This document shows, piece after piece, positions 11,266 to 23,795 of a stretch of DNA of 64,000 bases. Both the position numbers and the translations under genes were made by a program. The notes beneath the pieces are model-generated. The model did no database searches. It saw only the letters and a program-made list of their open reading frames with translations, and was not told the DNA's origin. The stretch's first letter is position 1, and every line of letters begins with the position of its first letter. The stretch spans positions 62,001 through 126,000 of the forward strand of contig JAJKFJ010020978.1 of assembly GCA_027382625.1 (NCBI GenBank). The letters run 5' to 3'. Origin of the DNA: Tetmemena sp. SeJ-2015 (lineage: Eukaryota; Ciliophora; Spirotrichea; Sporadotrichida; Oxytrichidae).

Positions 11266-13182
11266 TCATATATTGAGAGTTGAGTATTCATTTCGCTTGT
11301 TATAATTGCCTCCAGCAGCAGTAAATGAAGTGGGTCCACCAATTCCTCTAGAAGCAGGCTTATCTGAAGTTTCTGGTGGGACATAAACATATGGAGCTAA
11401 AATATTTCCACCTTTGCCAGATGCTGGTCTGTTGTTAAACCCACTCCTTGTTTGATTAGCTGTGGACGATGTTTGCTAGGAATTTGAATTGAAGCCAGTC
11501 TGAAGCATCAATTGATGCATCTCTTCTTACTATTTCTTCAGCAATATTTCTGTGTCTTGCATCTTTGAATTAACCTTACTGAGCTAATAGTCTTGCCCAT
11601 TCCTTACAAAGCTACTTGAGGGCTTTTCAGTAATGTTCAGAGCATTCATGTCCTGAAGTAGAGATCCCATTTGATCTTAGTTTCTCCTTTGAGAAGTCTA
11701 GGATGTAGGAATATTTCCATAGCTTGAGGCTGTGGCTAGTTGAGAGGATTACTAATTGTAGTTTTGCATATTGTTTTTCCTTTGGATGTTTTCTTTGTGT
11801 TGCTCAGTTTTATTTTCAGACATGTACATAGAACCTCCAAAAACTCTGTCAGTGGTGGATGATCGCTTTGCAGCACCAATAGGAGGTTTGGAATTGACCT
11901 ATTGCTATAGAACTTAGAGTTACTGTATTTAGGATTGAGGATTACTGTTTGCTCCAAATATTTGCTAACCTCCAGCACTCAATAGGGAGCTACTATCATT
12001 CATTTTTGAAGGTGGTCGAGGAGGCATGGCTTATGCAACTGGTTTTTATTGCAAAGCTTGCTGCTGATAGAAATTATTAGATGTTGCCAATAGTCTTAAA
12101 ATTTTATTCGCAAATCTAATTTGAATATGCTTGCTGAATGATTGAGAAGGAATGGCCATACTTTGGCTGGAAGAATGATTGTAAACCGTCTAAGAAGGGT
12201 TAATTATATTGCTGGTCTACCTGTTTGCTTGGTTACCGTTTCCAAATCCATTGAAGAAAGAGTTAAAATAAGTTTTCAGGCTGTCTCTGTGATTTAGAGC
12301 TCGCTTAGGGCTGGGAAACTTCAGCTTAAGAATCGAAGTAGGCACTGTAAACCACATAGTTGTTATTCTGGGGCACGTATCGCTTTAGACCATAGTGCTT
12401 AGCCATGAAAGCAAGCAGCTTTTCAGAAGGTCTGTCATACCCTAGTCTTTCAGGCTTAACTCCCTCTGTCTCAAGCATTTTCTCGAATATTAAACTTTTA
12501 TATTTGGATTTAGAAAACTAAAATCTAAGGGAGTTTTTATTTTATTTTAATAAAATTTGAGCGAATAGCTTAATTCAAAATACTTTCGAAGAGTTATAAT
12601 CAAATATAAATGAAGCAAATTATATCTTAAATGAATATCAGTTTTGTATATAGGTTTTGTCTAATGATTTATAAATAGTGCTTTTCCATGGCCCCCTCTT
12701 TGTACGCTTTCATGAACGTAGAAGTCAAGCACACAGAGAGGAGATATTTCTTTGATAGCTCCCATCTCATTTCTTATGAATAACTTCTTCACTCCTACTT
12801 TTAGCAATCCCAGGCACTTTGTCCCCTCTGCTCTGAGGAAGAGTCTATTATCACTTGTGAACAGCCTACTTGCAGTAGTTATCACAGCTGGAAGCCCCTA
12901 GGCTTTAGCAGATGCAGTTCCCATTTTATCTATCAGATCATGCAGATGGTTTTACAGCTCTGGAAGCTACCTCTGTATCACTTTGTTTTATTGCTTTAGA
13001 GTGCTTGGTCCTTAAATATAATAATCCATGAAAATTAAACCAATCCACTTAAAAATTTCATCATAAATAGATCTACATAATTGCATCTTAAATTATTGTA
13101 ATAAGTCCTTTTCGTCCATCAAGGATGGAGAAGCCCTCAGCATCAGTTGCCATACTTTGTCGCAGTTGAAGTGGAATTCCAT
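11266..13182 (-). CDS. ATAT1: Alpha-tubulin N-acetyltransferase (MEC-17 family)
   Basis: The family order is complete. MEFHFNCDKVW start, LHDLIDKMGTASAKAQGLP, ITTASRLFTSDNRL, LKVGVKKLF, SPLCVLDFYVHESVQRGG with HGKALF (acetyl-CoA-binding core), EKMLETEGVKPERLG, DRPSEKLLAFMAKHYGL and VPQNNNYVVYSAYF. A long Ser/Asn/Gln-rich tail follows to TGA. The enzyme acetylates alpha-tubulin lysine 40 inside the microtubule lumen and fits an organism with many cilia. Two IESs are resolved and at least one more interrupts the first 60 codons. The tail is much longer than the catalytic domain and is species-specific. Confidence 0.9.
12302..12326 (-). other. 25-bp IES in ATAT1, pointer AGCT
   Basis: AGCT lies at 12298-12301 and 12323-12326. 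Excision shifts into the tail frame (DSQ to ALNHRDSLKTYF) while keeping the conserved NNNYVVYSAYF. A competing repeat nearby is discussed under rejected items. Confidence 0.6.
12490..12677 (-). other. 188-bp IES in ATAT1, pointer TATT
   Basis: The plus-strand AATA lies at 12486-12489 and 12674-12677. Excision joins GGHGKALF to EKMLETEG, matching GxELFxxML of the family. The interior is AT-rich and frame-broken. Confidence 0.85.
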
Positions 13183-13755
13183 CTCACTCTACAATCACAG
13201 TTATCAATCGCACATTACAACTACTCACTGGTGATTATTGCAGAAAAAGATTGTTCTAATAAACTAACCTGTTTGTTTTTTCTTCTTTCAAATATTATAA
13301 ATATTCTTAATTAATTCAAACTTAAATTAAGGGAACTTGATATTGTTGTTATTGTTTAAATTACAAACATTGACTCTTAATTAATTATCTCTTAATTAAA
13401 AGTTTTAGACTTGAATTTAAAAGTCACTGAGTGAGAGGGGAGCGCAGTTAGGTATTAGGATTCATTGCGATATCTTAAACTTATAAATATATAATAAATA
13501 GAGAGGAGCGAGCGAGTACAAGCAAGACAAACACAAGATACTAATCACACTAAATCAAAGAGTACTACTCTGAGCCTCCATTCGAGAAGATGCTGCAGAG
13601 AGCTAGAGACATAGAGAGAAAGAGAAGCTATGGTCGAAATTTATGACAAATTAAAAGTCACAGGGGGATGTGACTTGCCATTGGTTGTGACTATTCCAAT
13701 TATAAGAAGTATTCTATTGATCTATCATTTGAAATATTAGAGGATATTTCATGGT
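13183..13755. other. Spacer between ATAT1 and eS30
   Basis: AT-rich with no supported gene. It contains the 3' flank of eS30 and the 5' flank of ATAT1. A purine-rich stretch at about 13500-13640 has no recognisable function. Confidence 0.5.
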
Positions 13756-13968
13756 TCATGGAGCTAGAGTGACCTTCTTGCCAGCGCCGAAGTTGGGGCC
13801 CTTCTTTCTCTTGTCGTTGGGGTCAACGTTCACGATTCTTTTCTTGTATTGAAGTCTCTTCTTGGCTCTTCCAGTCTGTCTCTTCTTTGCTCTCTCGGTC
13901 TTCTCGACCTTTGGGGCTTGGTTTCTGACCTTACCAGCACGAGCCATGGATCCGTGTACTTTTCCCAT
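13756..13968 (-). CDS. RPS30: Ribosomal protein eS30
   Basis: The 70-residue basic protein starts [20 protein letters not shown] and contains [17 protein letters not shown] and [11 protein letters not shown], the full signature of eS30 of the 40S subunit. It lacks any fused ubiquitin-like domain and needs no IES or intron removal. Codon use is richer in G+C than in neighbouring hypotheticals and uses no TAA/TAG glutamine, as expected for a highly expressed gene. The stop is TGA. Confidence 0.95.
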   Translation of the reverse strand: MGKVHGSMARAGKVRNQAPKVEKTERAKKRQTGRAKKRLQYKKRIVNVDPNDKRKKGPNFGAGKKVTLAP

Positions 13969-14126
13969 ATTTGCTTTAGTTATTTAATAATAATATACAC
14001 CCTCAACCCAATACTCTAATTAAATTTTATGACCCTCCACTCAGCTCAATCACGAGACTTATAAGTGAGAGTTCATTTTAAATTAATGAAGCAGCATAAT
14101 GAAGTTTAATTAGTAATAAATTAATG

Positions 14127-15398
14127 ATGAACTCTAAAATTAGTGCCGCTCTCACTCTCTTTGCAGTAAGTTGCTGCTGATATCTTTTTAGAGAAAAAAG
14201 AATTTCTCGTGTGTCTATGTGCAATTATTGACATGTGTATATAGGTGGCAGCAAGCATGATTAATGCAAATGACCCTGGACAACAAAAGTTGAAGAAGAT
14301 TGAGGCATTGGAGTATCAGACTTCAAATGGCATCATAGTCTTCAATCACAAAAACTTTGAGTAAATAAACCAAGCAAGCATTATAAAGAAGATGATATAT
14401 AAGTTCAATTAGCTTTAAGAGTTGCATGTAAAAGATATAATTAGGGAGTTGGTATTACAGAACCCAAGACCCTACGATGTAGTAGTAATGTACACTGTTA
14501 CTTCTCACTGTGACCTTTGCGAGTAAGTGCCTTCTGTCTCATAATGAATTTGCATATAGAGAGGTTATTGGTGAATTTGAAACAGTGGTATACTCTTTCC
14601 AAAAGAACAAGCACATGCAATCTCGCCCTGTTTTCTTCGGAGTGCTCTACCACTCTAAGGATACACAAAAGTTCTTCCTTCAGCACAACTTCAAAACCGT
14701 TCCTCATCTAACTGTCTCACTCCAGAAGCTTAAGAGATTCGACAATGAAGAATTCTACAAGGAGGAAGACAAATGGCTAGTGAGGGGAGATGAGATCTAC
14801 GACTCAAATAAGATCCTCGAGTTCTTCAATAAGAGACTTTCCACAAATGAGTTATATTTTTAACGTGCCTTTGACTCTTCCATTCTCAACTATCATTATC
14901 AAGAATGTGACTTTCTTCGCAATTTTCATGGTTGTGCTCAGCGTTCTGCGTTATCTTAAGCAACTTCTGCTGATGCCCATAGTATGGTTCATTATTGCAA
15001 TGCTCACTTACTTCATTTGCACTGGAGGAATCGTCTACTCAATTATCCACAACGTTCCCTGGTTCAAGATGGAGAGAGATCAGTACGGCTCAGTCTATAT
15101 TTCCGAGTACTTCATGAAAGGACAGAGAGGTCAATGGGCAGGTGAGGGCTACATTTTCTCCTTCTTAACTACCGTCTGTGGTCTCGTTCTAGTCTTCCTC
15201 TCGAGAATAGAACACGTCTTCAAGAAGAGTTCTCATAGAAGAATGGCAGCATTAGGATGTCTCGTTGCAGTGTTCTTCCTCTCTGAGCTTATGTTGCAGT
15301 GCTACAAATTCAAGTCACCATGGTACGGCCCAGGCTTTGCCCCTCCCAGTCACTATCAAAGAGGACCTCTGATGGCAGATCAAGGAAACAACATCTGA
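14127..15398 (+). CDS. Oligosaccharyltransferase subunit OST3/OST6
   Basis: The signal peptide MNSKISAALTLFA is split from VAASMINAND by an intron. A thioredoxin-like lumenal domain follows (NPRPYDVVVMYTVTSHCDLC), with the CDLC pair in the CxxC redox position, EVIGEFETVVYSF after a second intron, and PVFFGVLYHS. Four membrane segments follow (IIKNVTFFAIFMVVLSVL, MPIVWFIIAMLTYFIC, FSFLTTVCGLVLVFLS, MAALGCLVAVFFLSELML). These are hallmarks of OST3/6 (TUSC3/MAGT1), which hold substrate cysteines during N-glycosylation in the ER. A frame break at about 14838-14856 is mended by a putative 19-bp IES with pointer TTT, which is weak evidence. The stop is TGA. Confidence 0.9.
14166..14244 (+). other. 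Intron in OST3/6 signal peptide
   Basis: GTAAGTTGC at the 5' end and TATATAG at the 3' end. There is no flanking pointer repeat. Splicing joins TLFA to VAAS. Confidence 0.85.
14523..14559 (+). other. 37-bp intron in OST3/6
   Basis: GTAAGTGCC...GCATATAG. Removal joins HCDLCE to EVIGEFETVV with no direct repeat, so this is a spliceosomal intron rather than an IES. Confidence 0.8.
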
Positions 15399-15496
15399 TG
15401 TACAACTTTCCAATACACTTTATAATTCATTAACTCTCATTTAAAGATTATGAAGCAAATATAAACAAAGCATCATTATTTATTAAACAAAGTTAT

Positions 15497-18400
15497 TCAC
15501 AAGTTGAATTCAGTTAAGAAGTTCTTTAGCTAAGAGAACTTGGGGTTGAAAGCTTCCCTTGATTTCTAATCTATAGAGAAGGGTATTCCACCTAAGAGTA
15601 GTTCAATTAAAAATTAAAATGAGATCAACCTCAGCTCCGAGTTTTTACTTGCGTTCATCAGTTCTCTCTCCATTTAGAATAGTGTCAAAGAAAATCTGTT
15701 GTGCAATTGCCTTTTACTCACACATGACAATAGTAGAGTGCAGACACTTTTAGTAAACCCAGATATTTTTGTGCTCCTCAAAGAGTAAAGTTTGCGCTAA
15801 AGTCTTCAGGAAGTTCTAAAAACGTTTAAATGAAATTGAAGTATATTACCTAGAATACCCAAGTGTTGGTAGCGTAAAAGTTCGAGATATTCTATGCAAG
15901 TTGTGGAGATTTCTTGTTAGGTTTCTTCAAGTTAGTATATACGTATTCATTTAAGGTATCGAGGCATACACAAACAGACTGGTTTATGTCGAATTGGTCT
16001 TCACTAAGCCCAGCATTCACAATTTCGAGCATACTCTAGATAAGAGTAAAGTCGAACTTAGCAAACATCAACTCAATATGATTCCTAAAGAAGCTTTCAA
16101 GTAAAGCATAAACTTTCTTGTAGATCTTGTCATAGGCCTTCAAGTCTTTGATGGGTATTGATACCAGAGTTTGAAGAACACAGTTTGAAAGTAGAGAGAA
16201 AGTGTCATCGTTGTAGTACTCACAGATTGCAAAGTTTATGAAATGCCCTGTGATACAGTTCATGTAGATGTTCATCACTCCCATCAGGAACTTGTATTAA
16301 AAGTTGTAAGCATAAATATTTCTCCTTATAGAGATCACTTTTAACTGCTTTGGCCTGGAGATTATTGCTCATCTGTAGATATTGAATGATGATTTTTGCA
16401 GACTCCTTGAAAGAAATGAGGCCATTGATGTTCCAAGTGTCAAACCTCAGTCTGCTGCATTTGTTGTTGACTATCTCTCCCAAGAATTTGAAAATAATGA
16501 GCACTACTTCGTCATCATTGATAAAAGCGCTAAGAGCCTATCCAACTATGGTGAATTTCTCGGGATAGAACCAATCGAAGAACAGTCTTAAACATGAGAT
16601 AATATAATCTTAGTCCATAGTGTCTGCTTGATTGAAGGGCAGAAGCTATACCCTTGAGAATTTAGAACAGCTTCATAACCTAGATTCTTATGCCAGGGTT
16701 CTGTGCTACAAATTGCTCGTTGAGAGTTTGGACTTCTTGAATGATTCCACTCAGCTATTAAATATAGCTTTCAAAACACTCTATGTAGTCTTCGTGCAAC
16801 CACAAGCTCGTAAGAATTTTGAAGAACTGCCCTATGTGCTTTAAGTTTGGATCGTTTTAGAGGATGTTGAACTGCATCACATAGATAAATAAGGTATCAT
16901 ATTATCTCACATGATTTTGAATGAGCTGTTTGATTATATTCGACTTGCTCAATAGTCTATTGCTTGAAGGAGATGACACAAACACATCGAAGAAGTCAAG
17001 AGTGCACCCTATAACTCTTTTACCGTCCACTGTCATTCCATTTGTGTATATTAAATTCTGAAGTACTTTCTCGGCAAAGATATCCATCACTGCCAGCATG
17101 TCGCTTTGATCCATCATCTAAGCAATCAAATTTTCAAGAGATAATAAAAAAAATCATCATTATCATCTTATGGAATAAGTCTAAAAATTGTTTGAATAGA
17201 GTTGAAAGCTCTGGATGAATCATTTTCAATTTCCTCATAATACTCTCCATTATCTTAAGAAGAGTTATTGTTTTTCTATGCACCCAATAGAAGTATCCTA
17301 GGATCTCCAATTACCTACGTCTTGTATGTAATTCCAAATTGAAGCAATGCGCACTCCAAATCGGCATTTACTTTCCTCTGATTGTTCTGATTGAGAAGTT
17401 CATTTGTTGTTCTAGCCAAGAAGAGAATCCTAGAGCAGAGTATGAAGTCTGGGTAGACAGTAACTTTCGCAGGTGTATCAGTTGCCATTTCCTGAGAAGA
17501 TGATTTCACAATTTGAGAGATTCTACTATTTGCTGATGGCATGCCGTAGCTGAAAAGTGAGTTTACAACTTTGACTAAGTAGCAAAGCTGCTTCTCACAG
17601 CTCTTAATGTACTATTACTTGCTTTAAGCAATTGCATTCTATAAGATAATTCAGCAAATTAATAATTACCTAATACTGCTATAAAACCTCCTCAATGAAT
17701 TGAATAACGAAATTCATGGATTAATCGAGCTTCTGTTTCATCAGCTTTGAGAAGAAATCGAAATTTTCGGTTCTGATAGTTTTCTCGGTCTTATCGAAAT
17801 TTTCATCTTCATCGTCTTGCTCGTCATCACCAACCACAGGTTGTAATAATCCCTCCTATTTCAAATTTTCTTCCAAGAATACTCTAATAACTTCCAGGAT
17901 GATTTCTTCTATCTTGTTCTAACTGGAGATACCCATTTATAGTCCCTCATTTAGTATTCTGTTCCATACTTGGTTTAGCATGGTCGAGTGGAACTTTACT
18001 GATGCAGATGGAGACTTGAAAGATTCAATAGTGAAATTGAAAATTTCTTAAAGATAACCTTCAAGAGCAGCATCTCCAAGTTTCACAATATCTTTGATTT
18101 GGAAATTAGTCTGTAAACAAGTATACAACAACTGCAAAGTATCTTACCTCAAATTTGAAGATAACTCTCACAAACTCTTTATAAATAACTCTATCCTTCA
18201 GCAGGTAGTTGCTTTTTGCGGGAGACTATAGTAGCTACAGCAGATTCGATGCGAAATTTTGAGCATATAAGGTTTTCTTCTCTCCATTTTCGAAAATGCT
18301 CTGTCTGATATTTGCTAACTCTGCGAGACATTAGCAAGCAATAGACTTGATTTGCGAACAAAGAGGTGAAGGAATGTTCGCTTTAAGGATAAGGAAAAGG

Positions 18401-19549
18401 GCATTTGTGTTTTCCAAGTTCTCAACAAACTCTCTCCATGCGTTCGGAATCTATTTGACATTCGATTAAAATAGAGTAATAAAGAGAGTTAGTGTTACAT
18501 TAGTTGAGGTAGGATCATCTAAAGTCTCGTTCAAGAGTACACTTGTGTAATCGTAGATGAATCCCTTAAGTAAAATCTCCAGATTAGTTTTCAAGCATTC
18601 TGTAGTGACCCAATTCAGTTGCTATCCGAGTTGCACACTCTGCGTTATTTGCTCAATCAAGGTTTAGTTGAGGAAGAGGCACTACTTGAAAATTTGGAAG
18701 AGAGCGCTGTCTCTAAAGTTCATCGAAACTCGCCTATTTATAGTAAGATTTTTGCTCTTATTCACGTAAGTCATCTCTAACACCAACTAATTAAGTGCAA
18801 GGAGTGCTATTAGAGTGTGCTCTTAACTCATCTAAAACATTTTGTTAGTCGTTCATAAGAGTAAGATCTTTAAGGTATTACATTCAAATAGCATATAGTA
18901 GTTGCATTTAAGAATGCGAAATAGGATAATTTGGATTGAAAAACTGCATAATCTCAGTGACCACAGTTTGAAGCTCAGGGTGATCAAACCAGGAGAGTTT
19001 GGAGATTTTAGATAGCAGGAGTACTATCATGTTAGTGACTGACTTGTCAACTTGCATGCCTTTCGTTGCTAAGAACTTGAGAAGGTAATCTTTGATGATA
19101 ACTTTCTCCTGCACTGGTATTTTGAGCCAGTTTTCTGAAAGCAGATTTTTTAGCGCACTGGCTGCAAGATACTAGGCTTAGGCCATTGAGGAGGTATCGA
19201 GGATGAGTTTCAGCTTGGAAATGTTTGTGACATCCTCATAAATCTTCTTCAACTAAACATCGGCTTGTGTTCTTTCCTACATCAGAAGTTAAGAAATTTT
19301 AAGTTGGGAATTGAGCTTTTGGAAAATGTTAAATGCTGTATCTTTTGAAGTAAGAAAAGAGGAAAATGTGATTATCAAAATTGAATTATCTGCTCTGAAT
19401 TTAATATAAAGAGGCTGTAAATGAAAATGCTGATTGACCTCTCAAGCGATCTTATCTTCTTAGATGACTTTAAAAGTTTTTTTTTCAATTACAATTTAGG
19501 AAGAGGTTGAACTGTAGAGACTCTGACAAAGTTGCTCAAACTATTGCAT
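15497..19549 (-). CDS. XPO7: Exportin-7 (karyopherin, HEAT repeats)
   Basis: The minus-strand pieces line up with exportin-7 from end to end. FEQLCQSLYSS is at the N-terminus, followed by IIKDYLLKFLATKG, LLLSKISKLSWFDHPELQ, DFILCSRILFLARTTNELL, RLLSKSNIIKQLIQ, WLHEDYIECFESYIQQL, CLRLFFDWFYPEKF, LISFKESAKIIIQYL, YALLESFFRNHIELMF, and ASLEP-like SVCVCLDTLNEYVY, ending REAFNPKFSQLKNFL before TGA. It exports or imports cargo through nuclear pores with Ran-GTP. Several frame changes (for example near 15640, 16320, 17140, 18110 and 19450) indicate IESs or introns not individually resolved. Glutamines are often TAA/TAG. The start ATG is at 19549. Confidence 0.85.
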
Positions 19550-19964
19550 TTTTGGGATTAAAATCTTAAACTAAAGTAAGATTTTTATGAATGCTTGAAT
19601 TTACCTATTAGTGCAATTTATTTCTATAAAGGGCTTATTAAATTTATTTCATTGCTATTAGACGCTAATATCTTGGTATTCCATTTAAAATTTTAAATAA
19701 TTTATAAGGCTGATGGTGATAGAATTAATTAAGTAAATCATTTCTTTCTAGAAACAACTTATTTTCTCTTCACACCCCGTTTATCTTAACTTTTTAAAAG
19801 AAATTGTAGATAAAATTAGAAAATGAAAGTCAATTGAAAGTTTCAAGGATAAATGTTTTATTGTTTTCAAATTTATAGTTGGCTAATTAGATGAACAATT
19901 CTTCTATCTCGGCTAGAGTTGGATCTACCAATCATCAATTATTTTATTACTAAATTTAAACAAA
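19550..19964. other. AT-rich spacer
   Basis: No supported gene on either strand; it is the upstream flank of exportin-7 and the downstream flank of the sensor gene. Confidence 0.6.
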
Positions 19965-22900
19965 TCATATACATTTCTTTATTGAAAAATTGTTGTATAC
20001 ATGCTATTTGATTATCTAATTATAGAGAAAGCATTTAAATTAAATGAATAGCCTGCCATCAATAGAATTTTCACAGATATAAGAAAGGTACTCTCTTTCT
20101 CGGAATGAAATGTTATAGCTAAGGACTAGAAGTGTGCAATCAAATTCCTTTAACAATTACTCTAAAGGTTCAGTGTCTTCATTGAGCTCCTATTCTTAAA
20201 TCTTGTTCGTCATTAGGATGATAAGTTTATTGCGGTCTGAGAATATTTCCATATCCTAATCAAGAAACTCCTTCACAGCTTCTTTTAAGCTCTTCCTTAG
20301 TGAGGGAACATGATTCTAATCTGTCTCTATCCTTCTGATAAGGTTTCTTAGTTAAACATAATTCTTCTCTTTATTGACGAGTGAGAATAGTCTTCTACAG
20401 TTCTTGGAGCAAGTAATGAGACTTATTCTATCTCTTTGCTCAAGGCCCTTCTCGAAGATATATTCCAACTGCTCCTTAAATACTTAAGTATGTTGACTCA
20501 TACTCTGCTCCACGTTCACTAGGAAAATCACGTCTTTGTTTTTGTGCTCAAAAGATCTCAGCATTTGCTCTAAGGAGAGTGAGTACTGATTATACCGGTC
20601 AAAGATTTACTTAATCTAGACTACACATTCTCTTCTGATCCGTGGATCGTAAATTTCGCCTGAGCGTAAACAGTCTGTGAACAGCTTAGCCGCCATTCTT
20701 TCTCTGTTTAGTGCTAAGTATAAATAGCCTGAGTGCATCAGGTACTTTTGCTTTAAGATTTGAATTGGGATTACTGGCGCCTCTTCTCTATCCTCCTCAA
20801 TAATTTCCAATCTTTGTCGTTCGATGTAACCTATCATTATTGAAGCACACTCTAGTAATTTCTCAGCTGTGAGTAGTTTATTGTTATGGATGTTCGCATA
20901 AGACCTGCTAATAGTTATCTTAATTATCAGATCAAGAAATAAAGGTTGAGATTTCCCTACGCATTTTATAACCTGATATCTTTCAATAGCTTGACGAAGC
21001 CAAGCGTCCACTCGATTCCAAGTTAGCTAAGGGTCATTTTAATCGCCTTAGTTATACCTCAACTCTTTATAGAGGCAGACTGAGTATTGAAAAGTTCGAT
21101 GGGCTAACACTTTCTGGTAGTATAGTTTTTATTCCTTACTGGGCTTTTCTGGCAAAAGTAAGTCAAGTTTAAATCAAAAGCAAATTAATTCGAGTTTCTA
21201 CATTTTGTTCTATCTCAGGTACACTTCTTATGGCTGCTTCATTCTAAGACATATCAGTGCCTAATCTATTGCATTAAAGAAATTCTCTGCTGCTTGAGTA
21301 TACTTCTCATTTTTAAACTGTATATTTGCTATGTTGTTGTAGCATATACCAGCAGCTTTGTAATTTTGGCAATCGAACATATTGCAAGCTTCTGCCAAAT
21401 CAATTACTGCTAATGCGATCAGACTTGAGCATGAAGTCGTTGTTTTCGAATTTCTTTGCCGATATGAGATTCTTAAAAACGTCATAGAGATCAGTTAATT
21501 CTTTGGAGGTTTCTTCCTCGTTGATTAGGTCTATATCGATACCGTGACTAATTATTTCTCGCATCTTGTTGTTGAGCATGCGCAATGGTCTGATTATATA
21601 ATGAGAAGTTTCATACGCTACTATGGCAGCTATTATAAAGATGACCACTGTGAAAGTAGCCATAAGAATCAGAATAAGTATCACTTCAAAATTAATTAAA
21701 GAATAATGCTTATTTACTCGGTTATTGAAGATGGAGAGAGCAGAAATGTTCTAAGTTACTAGATCAGACCTCATCACAATGCCCAAAGAAAATACATGCT
21801 AATAAAAAAATGCTAAATAGAGGAGTTCCACCCTGCTTAGAGAGCCATATGGATGGGACATATCGCTATTAAGTATTCTACTTCGTTTATGCTATAGGAG
21901 AGAATTGAAACGTTCAATAAACAATCTACATAAATTTTTTCCTTTAATAAATCAAAGCATTTCAGTAAAGCATGGGTTTAAATTGTCCATCTTATAATTT
22001 TATTAGAATATATGCATCGTAAATTATTTATAAAGGCAGGGAGAATAGTTTGGTTGAAGAATTAACTCTCTTCTGTAAACACGTCTTCATCGGGTATATT
22101 GTCATCAGTAGAATTTATTTAAGACCTTGTGACCCCAAACTCATTTGAAATTTTAAAAATTTTCTGTGAGATTTAAATTGTAACAAACTCTATAAGTAAA
22201 GATGATCTTGCAAAAATAAATTTCTGTAATTTTTAGGAAAAGAAAGTTTTAGAGAAAATATTAGTTCAACCTAGGCCATTTCCTTTTGGATATGGAAAAA
22301 TATTTAGAGACTGTGATGCAGATGGCTCCCAGGTCATTATCAAGGTAAGGCTGGCTAAAAACTGCTTGGTCAGGTGAATTTACAGCATTTACATACCAAG
22401 GCCTGCATCTCGGCTCAAAGTCAACAGTAGTGTCAATTTTGCTACAGTTAAAAATTGCTTCTACTTTGGTGCTCCTATTAATTTAGTGCACACGAAATAA
22501 TTATTATATATACATTTTGTTAATCAATAAGGATTGTTGGGAGATAATTATGATCACAGCCTTCAGTTTTTGTATTAATCTGATCTAATTTGATGAACTT
22601 ATTGCGTCATTAATTTTTACTACGCCAAAGGTCAGGCTCGTAAGTGACATATGGGTACGAGTAGTAGATCCCATCACTGAACATGTGTAAATAGAAGAGA
22701 ATTGGTCAGGGCTTTAGTTATAGATTGCTTGCATCACGATATCACTTGTGGAAGCATAGGAGAGAGTAGTTTTTAGAGATGATGTCAAATTAAATTTAAA
22801 CAATTTAAATTGGAATATTGAAGGCGGGTTGTATCCACCGACCAAGTGGAGTTTTAGTAGCTTTCCCACCTGTCATCTTTCTAATTAAAAAGGATATTAG

Positions 22901-23692
22901 TTTGTTTCTTATTGACTAAATACTTTTTGAAGCCACTGAAGTTGTCGGCGACCACGAAATAATTCCAGTACCACTTTCTTTGCTGATCTGCATACTGCTA
23001 TCTTATCTAGGCTGTGGTATTGGTAGAATTAGCTGTTGAGTCAAGTATACTTTAAATAAAATAACTAAAAGCTTTAAGCGGAATTTGCAAGTTTATGATT
23101 TAGGTAAGTTGAGCAAGTTGGTTCACAGGATTTTAAAGGGCAAAATGAATGAACCCAAATAAAAATGAAAAAGTAAAAAAAAAAACTTTGTGAATTTTTT
23201 AGTCTTTATTTTCTAAGAAACTTTTCACTTTAACAGATTAAACCCCATTTAAAAAAAATTTAAAATTGATTTACAATTAAAATAAAAATTTAAATTAATT
23301 TTTATTCTTATCCTTTTCACAAATTTTTTAAATTTTTTTAATCTCACTCATAAATAATATTTGCGTAAATTATTTATCTTTTGATGAATTGAAGAAAAAA
23401 ACGTATAGATACATGACCACGCCAATTGTTATTGCAATACCCAAGATTATTAAAATTATAAATCTATTATTTTAATAAAAATTATATTTAAAACAAACAA
23501 ATAAATTTATGCTTAAGATAAATTAAATTCTTAAATAAAGATAATGCTAGTAGTGAGGAGAAGAGTTAGTTTTTTCTTAATAGAGTTCGTGTACTTTCCC
23601 TTTCGTTTCATTATTCTTCTGTATATCGAAATATTTATTTCTTAACAATTTATCAAATACTTTTGTCCTTCTTACGCAAATTTATCTCCCAT
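19965..23692 (-). CDS. Membrane sensor: Cache - HAMP - TPR - vWA-like domain
   Basis: The start MGDKFAQEGQKYLINCQE is followed by a basic stretch and, after IES removal, a membrane segment (LLLTTSIIFIILIILG). The extracellular part has Cache signatures: KWYWNYFVVADNF, MFSDGIYYSYPYVTYEPD, FEPRCRPWYVNAVNSPD and YLDNDLGAICITVSKY. A second membrane segment (ILILILMATFTVVIFIIA) leads to a HAMP-like linker (YIIRPLRMLNNKMREI), TPR-like helices (YKAAGICYNNIANIQFKNEK) and a vWA-like domain (NKDVIFLVNVEQSMSQ). This order is common in ciliate chemosensory proteins; the ligand is unknown. Several IESs break the Cache region. It is divergent from the importin gene with only about 100 bp between starts. 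Confidence 0.75.
23463..23539 (-). other. 77-bp IES in sensor gene, pointer TTTAT
   Basis: The plus-strand ATAAA lies at 23458-23462 and 23535-23539. Excision fuses two half hydrophobic segments into one complete membrane helix. Confidence 0.65.
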
Positions 23693-23795
23693 ATCTAATT
23701 AAATACAAATTAAATATATCTAAGAGTGAGGTAATGAATATCAGAATTAAATATTAAATCAGAGAAGAGCAATGCATTTTCATATTTATGGTTAA
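23693..23795. promoter_or_regulatory. Divergent intergenic region (sensor / importin)
   Basis: About 100 bp of AT-rich DNA separates the two start codons. It must hold 5' flanks of both genes, and possibly telomere-addition sites if they become separate nanochromosomes. No motif was recognised. Confidence 0.4.

Noticed and set aside
12341..12376. GGCAC direct repeat 31 bp apart in ATAT1 as an IES pointer
   Set aside because: Removal restores the downstream frame, but it would delete VPQNNNYVVYSAYF, which matches the conserved end of the acetyltransferase domain. The AGCT repeat at 12298/12323 gives the same frame and keeps the domain. It shows that frame restoration alone is not proof.
16382..16844. 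Open frames on the plus strand inside the exportin-7 region
   Set aside because: The minus strand over the same bases reads conserved exportin-7 sequence; the plus frames are antisense shadows.
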